Below, one piece after another: positions 1 through 8,169 of a stretch of DNA of 64,000 bases. The notes beneath the pieces are model-generated. The model saw nothing but the letters and a program-made list of their open reading frames with translations. It had not been told where the DNA came from and did not search any database. The stretch is from Nocardioides alkalitolerans (GTDB lineage Bacteria; Actinomycetota; Actinomycetes; Propionibacteriales; Nocardioidaceae). A program made the position numbers and the translations under genes. Where the stretch lies: NCBI GenBank assembly GCA_038184435.1, contig CP116227.1:2075501-2139500 (forward strand), given 5' to 3'. Position 1 is the first letter of the stretch, and each line of letters begins with the position of its first letter.

Positions 1-1
1 G

Positions 2-328
2 ATCCTGCTGACCCCGGTCACGATGGGCACCGCGATCATCTTCATCGGGCTGACCCTGCGGTCCAGCGACCCGGCGACGGCGCTCGTGCTGGCGGTGGTC
101 TGGTTCGTCGTGGGCCGCGGGATCCGCGGAATCTCCCACCTGCAGCGGCGTCCCGAGGACCTCTGGCTGCTGCCCCTGGTGACCGCGGTGGTCGTGCTCG
201 TGGCGTGGCCCATCAAGACCTACGCGTTCTTCACGATGAACAAGCAGGGCTGGCTGACGCGCTCCGCCGACTCGATCGGCGGCGAGGGCCAGACGGAGAA
301 GAGCCTGCGCGCGGAGGCGAGCGCGTGA
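2..328 (+). CDS. Membrane glycosyltransferase, family 2 (3' fragment)
   Basis: The window opens inside this gene; frame 2 is open from the first codon and ends at TGA 326-328. The visible 108 residues hold two hydrophobic membrane segments and a tail reading FFTMNKQGWLTR. That tail resembles the C-terminal end of hyaluronan/chitin-synthase-like processive glycosyltransferases, which polymerise sugars at the inner face of the membrane and export the chain. The catalytic domain lies off the window, so the sugar cannot be judged. The stop overlaps the GTG start of the beta-helix gene by 4 bp (GTGA), suggesting translational coupling and a joint exopolysaccharide role. Family assignment rests only on the tail. 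Confidence 0.7.
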   Translation: MLLTPVTMGTAIIFIGLTLRSSDPATALVLAVVWFVVGRGIRGISHLQRRPEDLWLLPLVTAVVVLVAWPIKTYAFFTMNKQGWLTRSADSIGGEGQTEKSLRAEASA

Positions 329-2424
329 GCACCGGCGACGACCTGTTCTCCGCCGAGGAGCGCGGCGACACGGTGCCGCGGTGGGTGCGCGTGGCACTGC
401 GGCTCGTCGTCCTCGTCATGCTGCTCGGCGCGACGGCCGGCGTCGTGTGGGGCAACGACTCGCTGCGCGAGCGCATCGGATCGGGTACCGAAGCCGCGGC
501 CGCCGCCCCCGCGGACGACGAGGACACCGGCACCGACACCGCGGCCGCCGCGTCCCAGGTGGAGGCCCTGCGCCGGGAGGACACCCGGCTCCGGTCGGCG
601 GCCGACCTCGCTCCGCCGGCCGGGACGGTGGTGCTGACCGCGCGAGCCGCGCCGTACACGCTCGACGACCTCATCGCCATCGGGTCCGTGACCGGCGGCG
701 TGCTGGTGCCGACGCTCGTGGACTCCATCGTCGTCACCCGCGGCGCCCGCCTCGACATCGTCGCCCCCGGACGCACGCTGCGGATGCGCAGCGACGCCGA
801 CGGGTTCGTCAGCATCGTCGCCTGGGCCGGCGACCTGCGCCTGGCCGGCACCGCCGGCCAGCCGCTCCGCATCGTCGGCTGGGACTCGACCACGACGACC
901 CCGGACAGCACGACCGCCGACGGCCGGGCCTACATCCGGGTCAAGGACGGCCGGCTCGACGTCGCCCACGTCGCGGCCAACCACCTCGGCTTCTGGAGCG
1001 GTCGCACCGGCGGGATCGCCCTCACCGGCACCTCGGAGACCCTCACCCGGGCCTTCGTCACCGGCCTCGCCGTGAGCGACACCCACCTCGGGCTCTTCCT
1101 GTCGGGCGTCAGCGAGGCCGTCGTGGACGGCAGCTCGTTCGCCCGCACGCAGCAGGACGGCGTCGAGGTGACGAGCGGGTCCACCGACGTGCTGCTCCGC
1201 TCCGTCCGCCTCGCCGACGTCGGACGCGACGCCCTGGTCGTCTCCCGCGGCAGCTCCACCGTCACCGCGGAGGACGTCACGGTGGACGGTGCGGGGGGGT
1301 ACGGCGCGCGTGTCGACGGCGCCCCCCTCGCCGACGGACCGAACTCGGCCGGCTGGAGCACCGACCACCACGCGGGCCTCGACGTCGACGGGCTCAGCGT
1401 GCGCGGCACGACCCGCGGCGGGGTGCGGATCGACGGCATGGACGACGTCGCGCTGGCGCACCTCGACATCGATTCCCCCGGCACCGCGCTCGACCTCCGC
1501 GGCGGCTCCAGCGGTACCACCGTCTCCGACTCCGACCTCGTCGGCGAGGCCCGGGCGCTCCGCGTGGCCGCCGCCACCGCCGTGCGGGTCACCGACGTGG
1601 CCGCGTCGGCCCCGGCCACGGCGGTCCTCGTCGAGCAGGGCGCCGAGGTGGAGGTCGACGGCACGGCCATGACCGTCGACGAGGGCCACGCCGCCGTCGC
1701 GCAGGGCGCGGGCACGACGCTCGCGGTCGAGGGGGGTTCCGTCGTCGGGCTCGGACCCGGCGCCGTCGTCGCCCGGTCCGGCGCCGAGGCGACCGACACG
1801 GACGTCGAGGCGACCGACTGGTCCTACCGACCCGTGCTCGTGTCGTGGGCCCTCGGCAACGTGCACGCGCTCCTGCTGCTCCTGCTGCTGCCCGTCCCGC
1901 TCCTGGGGCTCCTCTTCGTCGTGCGGCGACGACGCAGCCAGCGCGAGCTGCGCCGGCTGTTCGCCGACGAGATGACCCGCCTCGGGCGGGCCCGCCTGAC
2001 GGAGTACGCCGAGGAGCAGCCCGCGAAGCCGGCGAGCCCCGCGGAGCCGGCGCCGCAGCCCGTGCTCGTGCCCGACGGGCCGCCGGTCCCGGCCTGGGCG
2101 GTCGAGTCCGCCCCGTCCTACGGGCCCGTGCCCGCTGCCGTCGAGGACCGGCCCGTCCAGCCCGTCGAGCCCGTCACCGCCGCGCCGATGGAGCCGGCGG
2201 AGCCGACGACCGTCGAGGCGGCTCCCGCGGAGCCCGACCCCGTCCCGGCGGCGGAGCCCGTCGTCCGGGTCCCCGTGCCGGCCGGGCCGGCGGCGAGCAT
2301 GCAGGAGCTGGCGATCAACGCCGTGGTCCAGCAGGGCTACCGTGCCAGCGACGTGGCCCGGTCCCTCGGCGTACCGACGTCGCGGGTGCGCGGCTGGGTC
2401 GCCGACCACCTGCGCGGCCTCTGA
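325..2424 (+). CDS. Membrane-anchored right-handed beta-helix protein with C-terminal HTH-like segment
   Basis: A 699-residue protein. I chose GTG 325 because it overlaps the upstream stop by 4 bp. A membrane segment lies at about residues 20-42, followed by an acidic/Ala linker. A long series of beta-helix coils (about 110-490) carries repeated short Val/Asp/Gly strands, the fold of polysaccharide lyases and C5-epimerases. A second membrane segment follows at about 513-535, then a Pro/Ala/Glu-rich stretch, and finally about 40 residues (657-699) that look like a helix-turn-helix (QGYRASDVARSLGVPTSRVR). The predicted layout is N-in, helix outside, C-in. Coupling to a polysaccharide synthase suggests it modifies or guides the polymer; this is inference. 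No catalytic residues could be assigned. Confidence 0.75.
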   Translation: MSTGDDLFSAEERGDTVPRWVRVALRLVVLVMLLGATAGVVWGNDSLRERIGSGTEAAAAAPADDEDTGTDTAAAASQVEALRREDTRLRSAADLAPPAGTVVLTARAAPYTLDDLIAIGSVTGGVLVPTLVDSIVVTRGARLDIVAPGRTLRMRSDADGFVSIVAWAGDLRLAGTAGQPLRIVGWDSTTTTPDSTTADGRAYIRVKDGRLDVAHVAANHLGFWSGRTGGIALTGTSETLTRAFVTGLAVSDTHLGLFLSGVSEAVVDGSSFARTQQDGVEVTSGSTDVLLRSVRLADVGRDALVVSRGSSTVTAEDVTVDGAGGYGARVDGAPLADGPNSAGWSTDHHAGLDVDGLSVRGTTRGGVRIDGMDDVALAHLDIDSPGTALDLRGGSSGTTVSDSDLVGEARALRVAAATAVRVTDVAASAPATAVLVEQGAEVEVDGTAMTVDEGHAAVAQGAGTTLAVEGGSVVGLGPGAVVARSGAEATDTDVEATDWSYRPVLVSWALGNVHALLLLLLLPVPLLGLLFVVRRRRSQRELRRLFADEMTRLGRARLTEYAEEQPAKPASPAEPAPQPVLVPDGPPVPAWAVESAPSYGPVPAAVEDRPVQPVEPVTAAPMEPAEPTTVEAAPAEPDPVPAAEPVVRVPVPAGPAASMQELAINAVVQQGYRASDVARSLGVPTSRVRGWVADHLRGL

Positions 2425-2445
2425 GGCTTCCCGCAGCGGAGAGGC

Positions 2446-3714
2446 TCAGCCGAGCAGCTCCTCCGCCGCGGCGAGCAGCACGCAGGTGGCGACACCGTCC
2501 ATCGCGGCCTCGACCTCGGCGAGGGGCGGCAGGGTCGGCGCCAGCCGGATGTTGCGGTTGCGCGGGTCCTCGCCGTACGGGAACGCCGACCCGGCCGGGG
2601 TGAGCGCGATGCCCGCCTCCTTGGCCAGCGCCACGACCCGCTTGGCGGTGCCGTCGAGCACGTCGAGGTTGACGAAGTAGCCACCCGCCGGGTCGGTCCA
2701 CTCCGCGATGCCGTGCTCGGCGAGACGCTCGGTGAGCACGCGCTGGACGGCGGCGAACTTCGGCGCGATGAGCTCGCGGTGCTTCGCCATGTGGGCGCGC
2801 ACGCCGGCGGCGTCGCCGAAGAACTCGACGTGGCGGAGCTGGTTCACCTTGTCGGGGCCGATCGAGTAGTAGCCGAGGCCCTCGAGGTACGCCGCGACCG
2901 TCGCCTCGGAGCCCGCGAGGAACGCCACACCCGCACCGGCGAAGGTGATCTTCGAGGTCGAGGCGAACACGACGACGCGGTCCGGGTTACCGGCCTCCGC
3001 GGCGAGCGTGATGATGTCGGGGGTGGTCGTCTCGACCTCGGTCAGGTGGTGCACCGCGTAGGCGTTGTCCCACATGATCGTGAAGTCGCGCGCCGCCGTC
3101 GGCATCGACGCCAGCGTGCGCGCCACCTCGTCGGAGCAGACCGAGCCGGTGGGGTTCGCGTAGGTCGGCACGAGCCACATGCCCTTGATGGTGGGGTCGT
3201 CCGCGACGAGCGAGGTCACCACGTCGACGTCCGGACCGTCGTCCGACATCGGCACCGGGATCAGCTCGATGCCCAGGCGGTCGGCGAGGGCGAAGTGCCG
3301 GTCGTAGCCCGGCGTCGGGCACAGGAACCGCACGACGTCCTCGACGCCCCACGGCTCGACGCTGTTGGGACGGCCGTAGAGCAGGGCCTGCACCAGCGTG
3401 TCGTGCATGAGGGTCAGGCTCGACGACCCGGCCGCCACGACGTTGCCGACGGACGTGCCGAGCAGCTCGGCGAAGATCGCCCGCAGCTCGGGCAGGCCCG
3501 CGAGCCCGCCGTAGTTGCGCACGTCCGTGCCGTCCGCCGCCGTGTGGCCGGTCGGGAGGCTGAGCAGCCGCTCCGAGAGGTCGAGCTGCTCCGGCGACGG
3601 CTTGCCCCGCGTCAGGTCCAGCTTGAGGCCCTTCGCCTTGAGCTCGGCGTACGCCGCGCGCTGGGCGTCGGCGAAGGCGGCGAGGTCGGTGCGGGCGAGG
3701 TCGGCCAGGGCCAT
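2446..3714 (-). CDS. Class I PLP-dependent aminotransferase (type Ic aspartate aminotransferase family)
   Basis: 422 residues from ATG 3714; an in-frame GTG at 3726 is an alternative. It has the aminotransferase core: AAGSSSLTLMHDT for phosphate binding, the NPTG motif (YANPTGS), the DNAYAVHHL cofactor Asp/Tyr segment, the Schiff-base lysine near residue 255 (FASTSKITFAGAG) and a C-terminal substrate-binding arginine in NRNIRLAPT. The overall shape matches the actinobacterial/proteobacterial type Ic aspartate aminotransferases rather than AspC. It would transfer an amino group from aspartate or a related amino acid to 2-oxoglutarate in the cytoplasm. It stands alone, convergent with the beta-helix gene. 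Substrate specificity is not provable from sequence. Confidence 0.85.
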   Translation of the reverse strand: MALADLARTDLAAFADAQRAAYAELKAKGLKLDLTRGKPSPEQLDLSERLLSLPTGHTAADGTDVRNYGGLAGLPELRAIFAELLGTSVGNVVAAGSSSLTLMHDTLVQALLYGRPNSVEPWGVEDVVRFLCPTPGYDRHFALADRLGIELIPVPMSDDGPDVDVVTSLVADDPTIKGMWLVPTYANPTGSVCSDEVARTLASMPTAARDFTIMWDNAYAVHHLTEVETTTPDIITLAAEAGNPDRVVVFASTSKITFAGAGVAFLAGSEATVAAYLEGLGYYSIGPDKVNQLRHVEFFGDAAGVRAHMAKHRELIAPKFAAVQRVLTERLAEHGIAEWTDPAGGYFVNLDVLDGTAKRVVALAKEAGIALTPAGSAFPYGEDPRNRNIRLAPTLPPLAEVEAAMDGVATCVLLAAAEELLG

Positions 3715-3811
3715 CGTGGGGCTCACTCTCTCGGGGTAGCAGCAGTGCCGGGGAACGCGGCGGGCCGATTCTCTCAGGCGACCACACCGGGCGGGCAAAC
3801 GCGTTCCCGCG

Positions 3812-4183
3812 TCACCATCCCTCGGCGATGCGCGCGGTCGCCCCGGCTCCCGTGAGCGCCTCGCACGCGGCCGCCGCACTGGCCGCCGAGAGCCCGGCGA
3901 CGAGCACGACGCCCTGCGTGGTGGTGCCCGCAGGAGCCTGGACCGGCGCGGCGTCGACCGCGTGCTTCGCGCGCACCAGGTCCCAGCCGGTCACGCGCCG
4001 TACCTCCCGGATCACCGCCACCGGCCGCTCCCCCACCGCGTCGAGCACGACCGCGTGGGTGCCGATCTCCGTGAACGCCGCCTCGGGCCACGGCCGCGTG
4101 ACCCGACGCCACCAACCGCGCAGGCCGCCGGGCTCGTCGGACGGGTCGGACTGCTGCTGGCGGGACGTCGGCATGGCTTCCAT
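3812..4183 (-). CDS. Stand-alone protein resembling the ribosomal protein bL12 C-terminal domain
   Basis: 123 residues. About residues 42-123 align by eye with the C-terminal domain of ribosomal protein L7/L12. They share an opening strand (AVVLDAVGERPVAVIREVRR), the helix VTGWDLVRAKHAVDAAP matching the L12 pattern VTGLGLKEAKxxVDxAP, and an ending ALTGAGATARIAE matching the L12 end EAGATVELK. The N-terminal dimerisation domain and hinge of real L12 are absent; instead there is a polar Gln/Ser/Asp leader and a Trp-rich segment. The L12 C-terminal domain normally recruits translation GTPases, so this protein may bind a similar partner, but that is inference. Start could be ATG 4183 or 4174. It is followed downstream by the aminotransferase on the same strand. 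Confidence 0.75.
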   Translation of the reverse strand: MEAMPTSRQQQSDPSDEPGGLRGWWRRVTRPWPEAAFTEIGTHAVVLDAVGERPVAVIREVRRVTGWDLVRAKHAVDAAPVQAPAGTTTQGVVLVAGLSAASAAAACEALTGAGATARIAEGW

Positions 4184-4271
4184 GGTGCCGACCCGCCGCG
4201 CCCGACCCCAGCTCGTACGGCGTCACCCCGGTCACGCTGCGCGGCTGCGGCTTGGCGCCGGCCCGGGGCAC

Positions 4272-4330
4272 GGAAATGTGCGGCTGGGACACCCCCGGTC
4301 GAGCCAGACCGCCCCCAACCGCACATTTCC
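4272..4330. repeat. Dispersed palindromic element, copy 1
   Basis: An imperfect inverted repeat with left arm GGAAATGTGCGGCTGGGA and right arm CCCCAACCGCACATTTCC around a ~23-bp loop. Related elements occur at 10058-10115, 32639-33983 (split by an insertion sequence), 63738-63794 and 63886-63942, always between genes. Confidence 0.85.
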
Positions 4331-4333
4331 CGG

Positions 4334-4479
4334 CCCCGCCGCCCGCGGCGCGCTCGTGCCCTGAGGGAGGAGCGGCCGCGTCGGAGGAGCGCAGCGGAGG
4401 AGACGTGGTCGGGATCGACCGAAGGGCAGGAGCTCGTGGCGCCGCGGGCACGGCCGAGCGGAGCGAGGCCCAAGGGCAC
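4334..4479. repeat. 146-bp local direct repeat, copy A
   Basis: A GC-rich segment that recurs almost identically at 4570-4716, differing by a single inserted C near its 3' end. It contains the phrase GAGCGGAGCGAGGCCCAA, which appears a third time at 4720-4743. No convincing gene lies in it. It directly abuts palindromic element copy 1. Confidence 0.85.
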
Positions 4480-4489
4480 CGCGGCCTGA

Positions 4490-4542
4490 TCTGCGGAACG
4501 CATGCACCCGGACCACCGTTCAGATCGCATCCGTTCCGCAGA
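4490..4542. repeat. Inverted repeat between the two 146-bp repeats
   Basis: Arms TCTGCGGAACG (4490-4500) and CGTTCCGCAGA (4532-4542) are perfect complements, extended by CATGC on the left and GCAT on the right. It forms a strong hairpin with a ~20-nt loop in the 658-bp intergenic region ahead of rtcB. Confidence 0.75.
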
Positions 4543-4569
4543 ACACGAACCGGTACGCCGCTGGCCCCA

Positions 4570-4716
4570 CCCCGCCGCCCGCGGCGCGCTCGTGCCCTGA
4601 GGGAGGAGCGGCCGCGTCGGAGGAGCGCAGCGGAGGAGACGTGGTCGGGATCGACCGAAGGGCAGGAGCTCGTGGCGCCGCGGGCACCGGCCGAGCGGAG
4701 CGAGGCCCAAGGGCAC
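4570..4716. repeat. 146-bp local direct repeat, copy B
   Basis: Second copy of the 4334-4479 segment (147 bp here). It is followed at 4720-4743 by a third, 24-bp partial copy of its distal end, so the array grew by tandem or dispersed duplication just upstream of rtcB. Confidence 0.85.
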
Positions 4717-4756
4717 AGCACGGCCGAGCGGAGCGAGGCCCAAAAGACATGGCGCA

Positions 4757-4808
4757 ACCCGTTTTCGGGTCCCTACCGTCACCCCGTCCGACCGGCACGG
4801 TGCCGGTC
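4757..4808 (+). promoter_or_regulatory. Two hairpins upstream of rtcB
   Basis: ACCCG-TTTT-CGGGT at 4757-4770 is a small perfect stem-loop. GACCGGCAC-G-GTGCCGGTC at 4790-4808 is a perfect 19-bp palindrome ending 33 bp before the chosen rtcB start. Either could be an operator or a 5' untranslated-region structure; no -10/-35 pair is clear. Confidence 0.45.
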
Positions 4809-4841
4809 GCACGACAGAAAGGACCCACAGGCTCCACGACG

Positions 4842-6017
4842 ATGGACACGATCACCCCGACGCTCCTCAGCTGGGCGTCGATCCTCGAGGACTCCACCCG
4901 CGAGCAGGCCCGCACGACGGCCACGATGCCGTTCGTCTTCCCGCACGTCGCCCTGATGCCGGACGCCCACCTGGGTCTCGGCGCCACGGTCGGCTCCGTC
5001 ATCCCGACGCTGGGCGCGATCATGCCGGCGGCGGTGGGGGTCGACATCGGCTGCGGCATGATCGCGGTCCGCACGACGTACGTGCGGGACGACCTGCCGG
5101 CCGACCGGCGCCCGCTGCGGGAGGCGATCGAGCGCGCCGTACCGCTCTCGGCCGGCGCCGCCAACCGCAGCATCGAGCGGGAGCACACGCGAGCGCGACT
5201 GCAGGAGCTCACCGAGCTGGCGGAGCAGGCGGGGTTCGAGCCGGGCGACCACGCGGCGCGCTGGGAGCTGCAGCTGGGGACGCTGGGTTCGGGCAACCAC
5301 TTCATCGAGGTGACGGTCGACGAGGAGGACCGGGTGTGGCTGTTCCTGCACTCGGGCTCGCGGGGTGTCGGCAACCGGATCGCGCAGGCGCACATCAAGG
5401 TCGCGCAGCAGCTGGCCGAGCAGTGGTGGATCCCGCTCCCCCACAAGGACCTCGCCTACCTCGTGGAGGGCACGGACGAGTTCGACGCGTACGTCGCGCA
5501 GATGCGCTGGGCGCAGCACTACGCGCTGCTCAACCGCGAGGAGATGATGGACCGGGTCGCGGCCGAGTTCGCTGCCTGGGTCGGGGCGACCGGCAACGTG
5601 GAGCGGGTGGAGGAGATCAACTGCCACCACAACTACACGGAGCAGGAGCGCCACTTCGGTCGGCAGGTCTGGCTCTCGCGGAAGGGCGCGATCAACGCCG
5701 AGGAGGGCCGGCCGGGCCTCATCCCGGGGTCGATGGGCACGGCGTCGTACGTGGTGACGGGCCGCGGGAACCGGGTGGCGCTGAACTCGGCGCCGCACGG
5801 CGCGGGGCGGGAGTACTCGCGGGCGGCGGCCCGGCGCACCTTCACCCGTGAGCAGCTGCGGGAGGCGATGGCGGGGATCGAGTACCGCGACACCGACGCG
5901 TTCCTCGACGAGATCCCCGCGGCGTACAAGCCGATCGACCGGGTGATGGCGGACGCCGCCGACCTGGTCGAGGTGCGGCACGTGCTGCGCCAGGTGGTGA
6001 ACGTCAAGGGCGACTGA
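4842..6017 (+). CDS. rtcB: RtcB-family RNA-splicing ligase
   Basis: 391 residues, a normal RtcB length. RtcB joins RNA 2',3'-cyclic phosphate (or 3'-phosphate) ends to 5'-hydroxyl ends using GTP and Mn2+. All metal and guanylation motifs are visible in order: GVDIGCGM with the metal Cys, GSGNHFIE, HSGSRGVG, NCHHNYTE and the catalytic SAPHGAGR with the His that is guanylylated. ATG 4842 is chosen because upstream in-frame codons run back into the intergenic repeats and would give a low-complexity Arg/Gly leader; AGAAAGGA lies about 16 nt upstream, which is a long spacing. It appears monocistronic, without RtcA or archease nearby, so it is probably an RNA-repair enzyme. Confidence 0.93.
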   Translation: MDTITPTLLSWASILEDSTREQARTTATMPFVFPHVALMPDAHLGLGATVGSVIPTLGAIMPAAVGVDIGCGMIAVRTTYVRDDLPADRRPLREAIERAVPLSAGAANRSIEREHTRARLQELTELAEQAGFEPGDHAARWELQLGTLGSGNHFIEVTVDEEDRVWLFLHSGSRGVGNRIAQAHIKVAQQLAEQWWIPLPHKDLAYLVEGTDEFDAYVAQMRWAQHYALLNREEMMDRVAAEFAAWVGATGNVERVEEINCHHNYTEQERHFGRQVWLSRKGAINAEEGRPGLIPGSMGTASYVVTGRGNRVALNSAPHGAGREYSRAAARRTFTREQLREAMAGIEYRDTDAFLDEIPAAYKPIDRVMADAADLVEVRHVLRQVVNVKGD

Positions 6018-6062
6018 GCGGTCCTGGAGCAGGCGCCTGGAGCAGGCGCCCGGGAGCGGGCG

Positions 6063-7130
6063 TCAGGCCGGCGCCTGCTCCAGGAACGTCGCGATGCTGT
6101 CCATCGACGCGTCGAACTGGGGGCCGAAGGCGTGGCCCTCGCCCTCGTACCAGTCGAGGCGCACGTCGGCCCCGGCCTCGAGCAGGAGGCCGTGGGTCTC
6201 CTCGGCCCAGGCGGGCGGGCAGGTGTCGTCGGCGGTGCCGTGCACGATGAGGACGGGCTCGGTGATCCGGTCGACGTGCGGCCCCGTCGAGGCCGCCGCG
6301 TAGTAGGCCGGGTTCTCCTCGGGCGTGCCGACCCGGGCCGCGAGGTCGTCCCAGAAGCCGCCGCCGTCGCTGAACTGCCGCTGGTTGTCGGCGGCGTCGC
6401 TGGCGACGGAGGCGTAGATGACCGCGGCCTGGGCGTGGCCGGGCGCCATCTCGAGCGCCTCGAGCACGGCGCCACCGCCCATCGAACGCCCGAACAACGA
6501 CACCCGGTCGTCGTCGACGGGCACGTCGGCGCTGTCGCGGAGCGCCGTGACGGCGTTGATGACGTCCACCGCGTAGCCGAACCTCTGCGTCTCGTCGAGC
6601 GCCGGGTCGTCGTCGGAGCCGGCGTGGTTGCGGTAGTCGACGTGGAACGCGACGTACCCCGCCTCCGCGAGCCGCCCGCGCTCCCGCGTCATGCCCTGGC
6701 CCGACACGTAGACCGCCGGGTCGATGTAGCCGTGGGCGAGCACGACCGCGGGGAACGGACCCTCGCCCGCCGGGACGTTGAGCACGCCGGTGACGAGGAA
6801 CCCCTCGCTGCGGTAGCTCGCGTCGTACGAGGTGTAGCCGCCCGTCGACTCCCGCACCGCCCCGACCTGCAGGTCGCCGCCGGTGAACTCGGCGTCGAAC
6901 CAGCGCGCGAGCTCCGCGGGTCCCGACGTCGGGGGCGGCGAGGGCTCCACCGTTGGCTCCGGTACGTCGGCGCTGGCGGTCGCGTCGTCGTCGGCAGCCC
7001 CGGCGGCGCTCGAGGTCGGGGACGCCGGGTCGGCGGTGTCGTCCCGCTCCCCGTCGGGGGAGCCCGACGAGCACGCCGCCCCCACGAGGAGGAGCGCTCC
7101 GGTGGCGGCCACCCGGCCCAGGCGCGTCAT
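6063..7130 (-). CDS. Secreted lipoprotein alpha/beta hydrolase (dienelactone/prolyl-oligopeptidase-like)
   Basis: 355 residues from ATG 7130. A signal peptide ends in the lipobox VGAAC, so the mature protein should be lipid-anchored outside the membrane after a Thr/Ser/Pro/Asp-rich spacer of about 50 residues. The hydrolase domain has HGYIDPA as oxyanion strand, the nucleophile elbow GRSMGGG at about residue 215, an Asp in HGTADDTCPP and the catalytic His in YEGEGHAFG. This triad fits esterases or peptidases that act on small substrates. Convergent with rtcB; substrate unknown. Confidence 0.85.
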   Translation of the reverse strand: MTRLGRVAATGALLLVGAACSSGSPDGERDDTADPASPTSSAAGAADDDATASADVPEPTVEPSPPPTSGPAELARWFDAEFTGGDLQVGAVRESTGGYTSYDASYRSEGFLVTGVLNVPAGEGPFPAVVLAHGYIDPAVYVSGQGMTRERGRLAEAGYVAFHVDYRNHAGSDDDPALDETQRFGYAVDVINAVTALRDSADVPVDDDRVSLFGRSMGGGAVLEALEMAPGHAQAAVIYASVASDAADNQRQFSDGGGFWDDLAARVGTPEENPAYYAAASTGPHVDRITEPVLIVHGTADDTCPPAWAEETHGLLLEAGADVRLDWYEGEGHAFGPQFDASMDSIATFLEQAPA

Positions 7131-7172
7131 GCCCCCAGCATGGCAGCGGTCCCCTACCGACCGAGGTGCATC

Positions 7173-8078
7173 ATGGGCAGCATGGCTCTGCCCGTGGTCA
7201 GCACCGCTCGCCAGCGGCTCGGCGAGGCGCTCTTCGCCCGCGTCGCCGGCCCGGACGGCCCGCGCCTGCGGGAGCGGATCCACGGCACCCCGGGCCCGCG
7301 CCGGTTCGGCCTGGACGACCCGATCGCGCGCGTGCACGGGGACGCGTCGATGTTCGTCGGCGGCATCCGGGCCCTGATGCTGCAGGCGCTGCACCCGGCG
7401 GCGATGGCCGGGGTCGCGGAGCACTCCGACTACCGCACCGACATGTGGGGCCGGCTCAACCGCACGGCGACCTTCATCGCCGCGACCACCTTCGCGACCG
7501 ACGACCACGCCGACGCGGCGATCGCCGCGGTGCGCCGCATCCACGAGCGCGTGGTCGGCACGCTGCCGGACGGCACGCCGTACTCCGCCTCCGACCCCCA
7601 CCTCCTCCGCTGGGTCCACGTGGCGGAGATCGACAGCTTCCTCACGGCGCACCAGCGGTACGGCGCGCGGCCCCTCTCCCCCGCCGAGACCGACACGTAC
7701 GTCGCGCAGACGGCCCACGTCGCGGAGGCGCTGGGCGCGCGCGACGTGCCGTGCACCAAGGCGGAGCTCGACGACGTGCTCGCTGCGTACCGGCCCGAGC
7801 TGAGGGGCACGCCCGAGGCCCGCGAGGCGATCCGCTACCTGCTGCTGAAGCCGCCGCTGCCGCTGCTCGCGCGGGCGCCGTACGGCACGCTGACGGCCGC
7901 CGCGGTCGGCCTGATGCCGGCGTGGACGCGGGTGCCGCTGCGGCTGCCGTGGCTGCCCGTCGTCGAGGGCACGGTCGTGCGGGCCCTCGGGCAGGTGTCG
8001 ACCTCGACGATCCGCTGGGCGATGTCGGTGGACCGCGCGGAGGCCGACCGGCTCCGCGCTGGGGTGATCTCCGCCTGA
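7173..8078 (+). CDS. MpaB-family (DUF2236) oxygenase-like protein
   Basis: 301 residues. The family includes latex-clearing and mycophenolic-acid-pathway oxygenases and many uncharacterised actinobacterial members that bind haem or iron. The conserved block is visible at about residues 40-90: DDPIARVHGDASMF, then LMLQALHPAAMAGVAEHS and MWGRLNRTATFI, with the helix His/Arg residues typical of DUF2236. WVHVAEIDSFL supplies the further conserved segment. ATG 7173 is preferred because GAGG at 7163-7166 is correctly spaced; ATG 7182 is possible. It is divergent from the lipoprotein hydrolase with a 42-bp gap. Reaction unknown. Confidence 0.85.
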   Translation: MGSMALPVVSTARQRLGEALFARVAGPDGPRLRERIHGTPGPRRFGLDDPIARVHGDASMFVGGIRALMLQALHPAAMAGVAEHSDYRTDMWGRLNRTATFIAATTFATDDHADAAIAAVRRIHERVVGTLPDGTPYSASDPHLLRWVHVAEIDSFLTAHQRYGARPLSPAETDTYVAQTAHVAEALGARDVPCTKAELDDVLAAYRPELRGTPEAREAIRYLLLKPPLPLLARAPYGTLTAAAVGLMPAWTRVPLRLPWLPVVEGTVVRALGQVSTSTIRWAMSVDRAEADRLRAGVISA

Positions 8079-8169
8079 CGTTGGGGCGTTCTTGAGGCCC
8101 CGTGCGGTTTCGCGCACTAGCGTTGGCGCTGTCGCGGATTCGGCCGCCCTGACCCTCCCGGAGCCTCCC

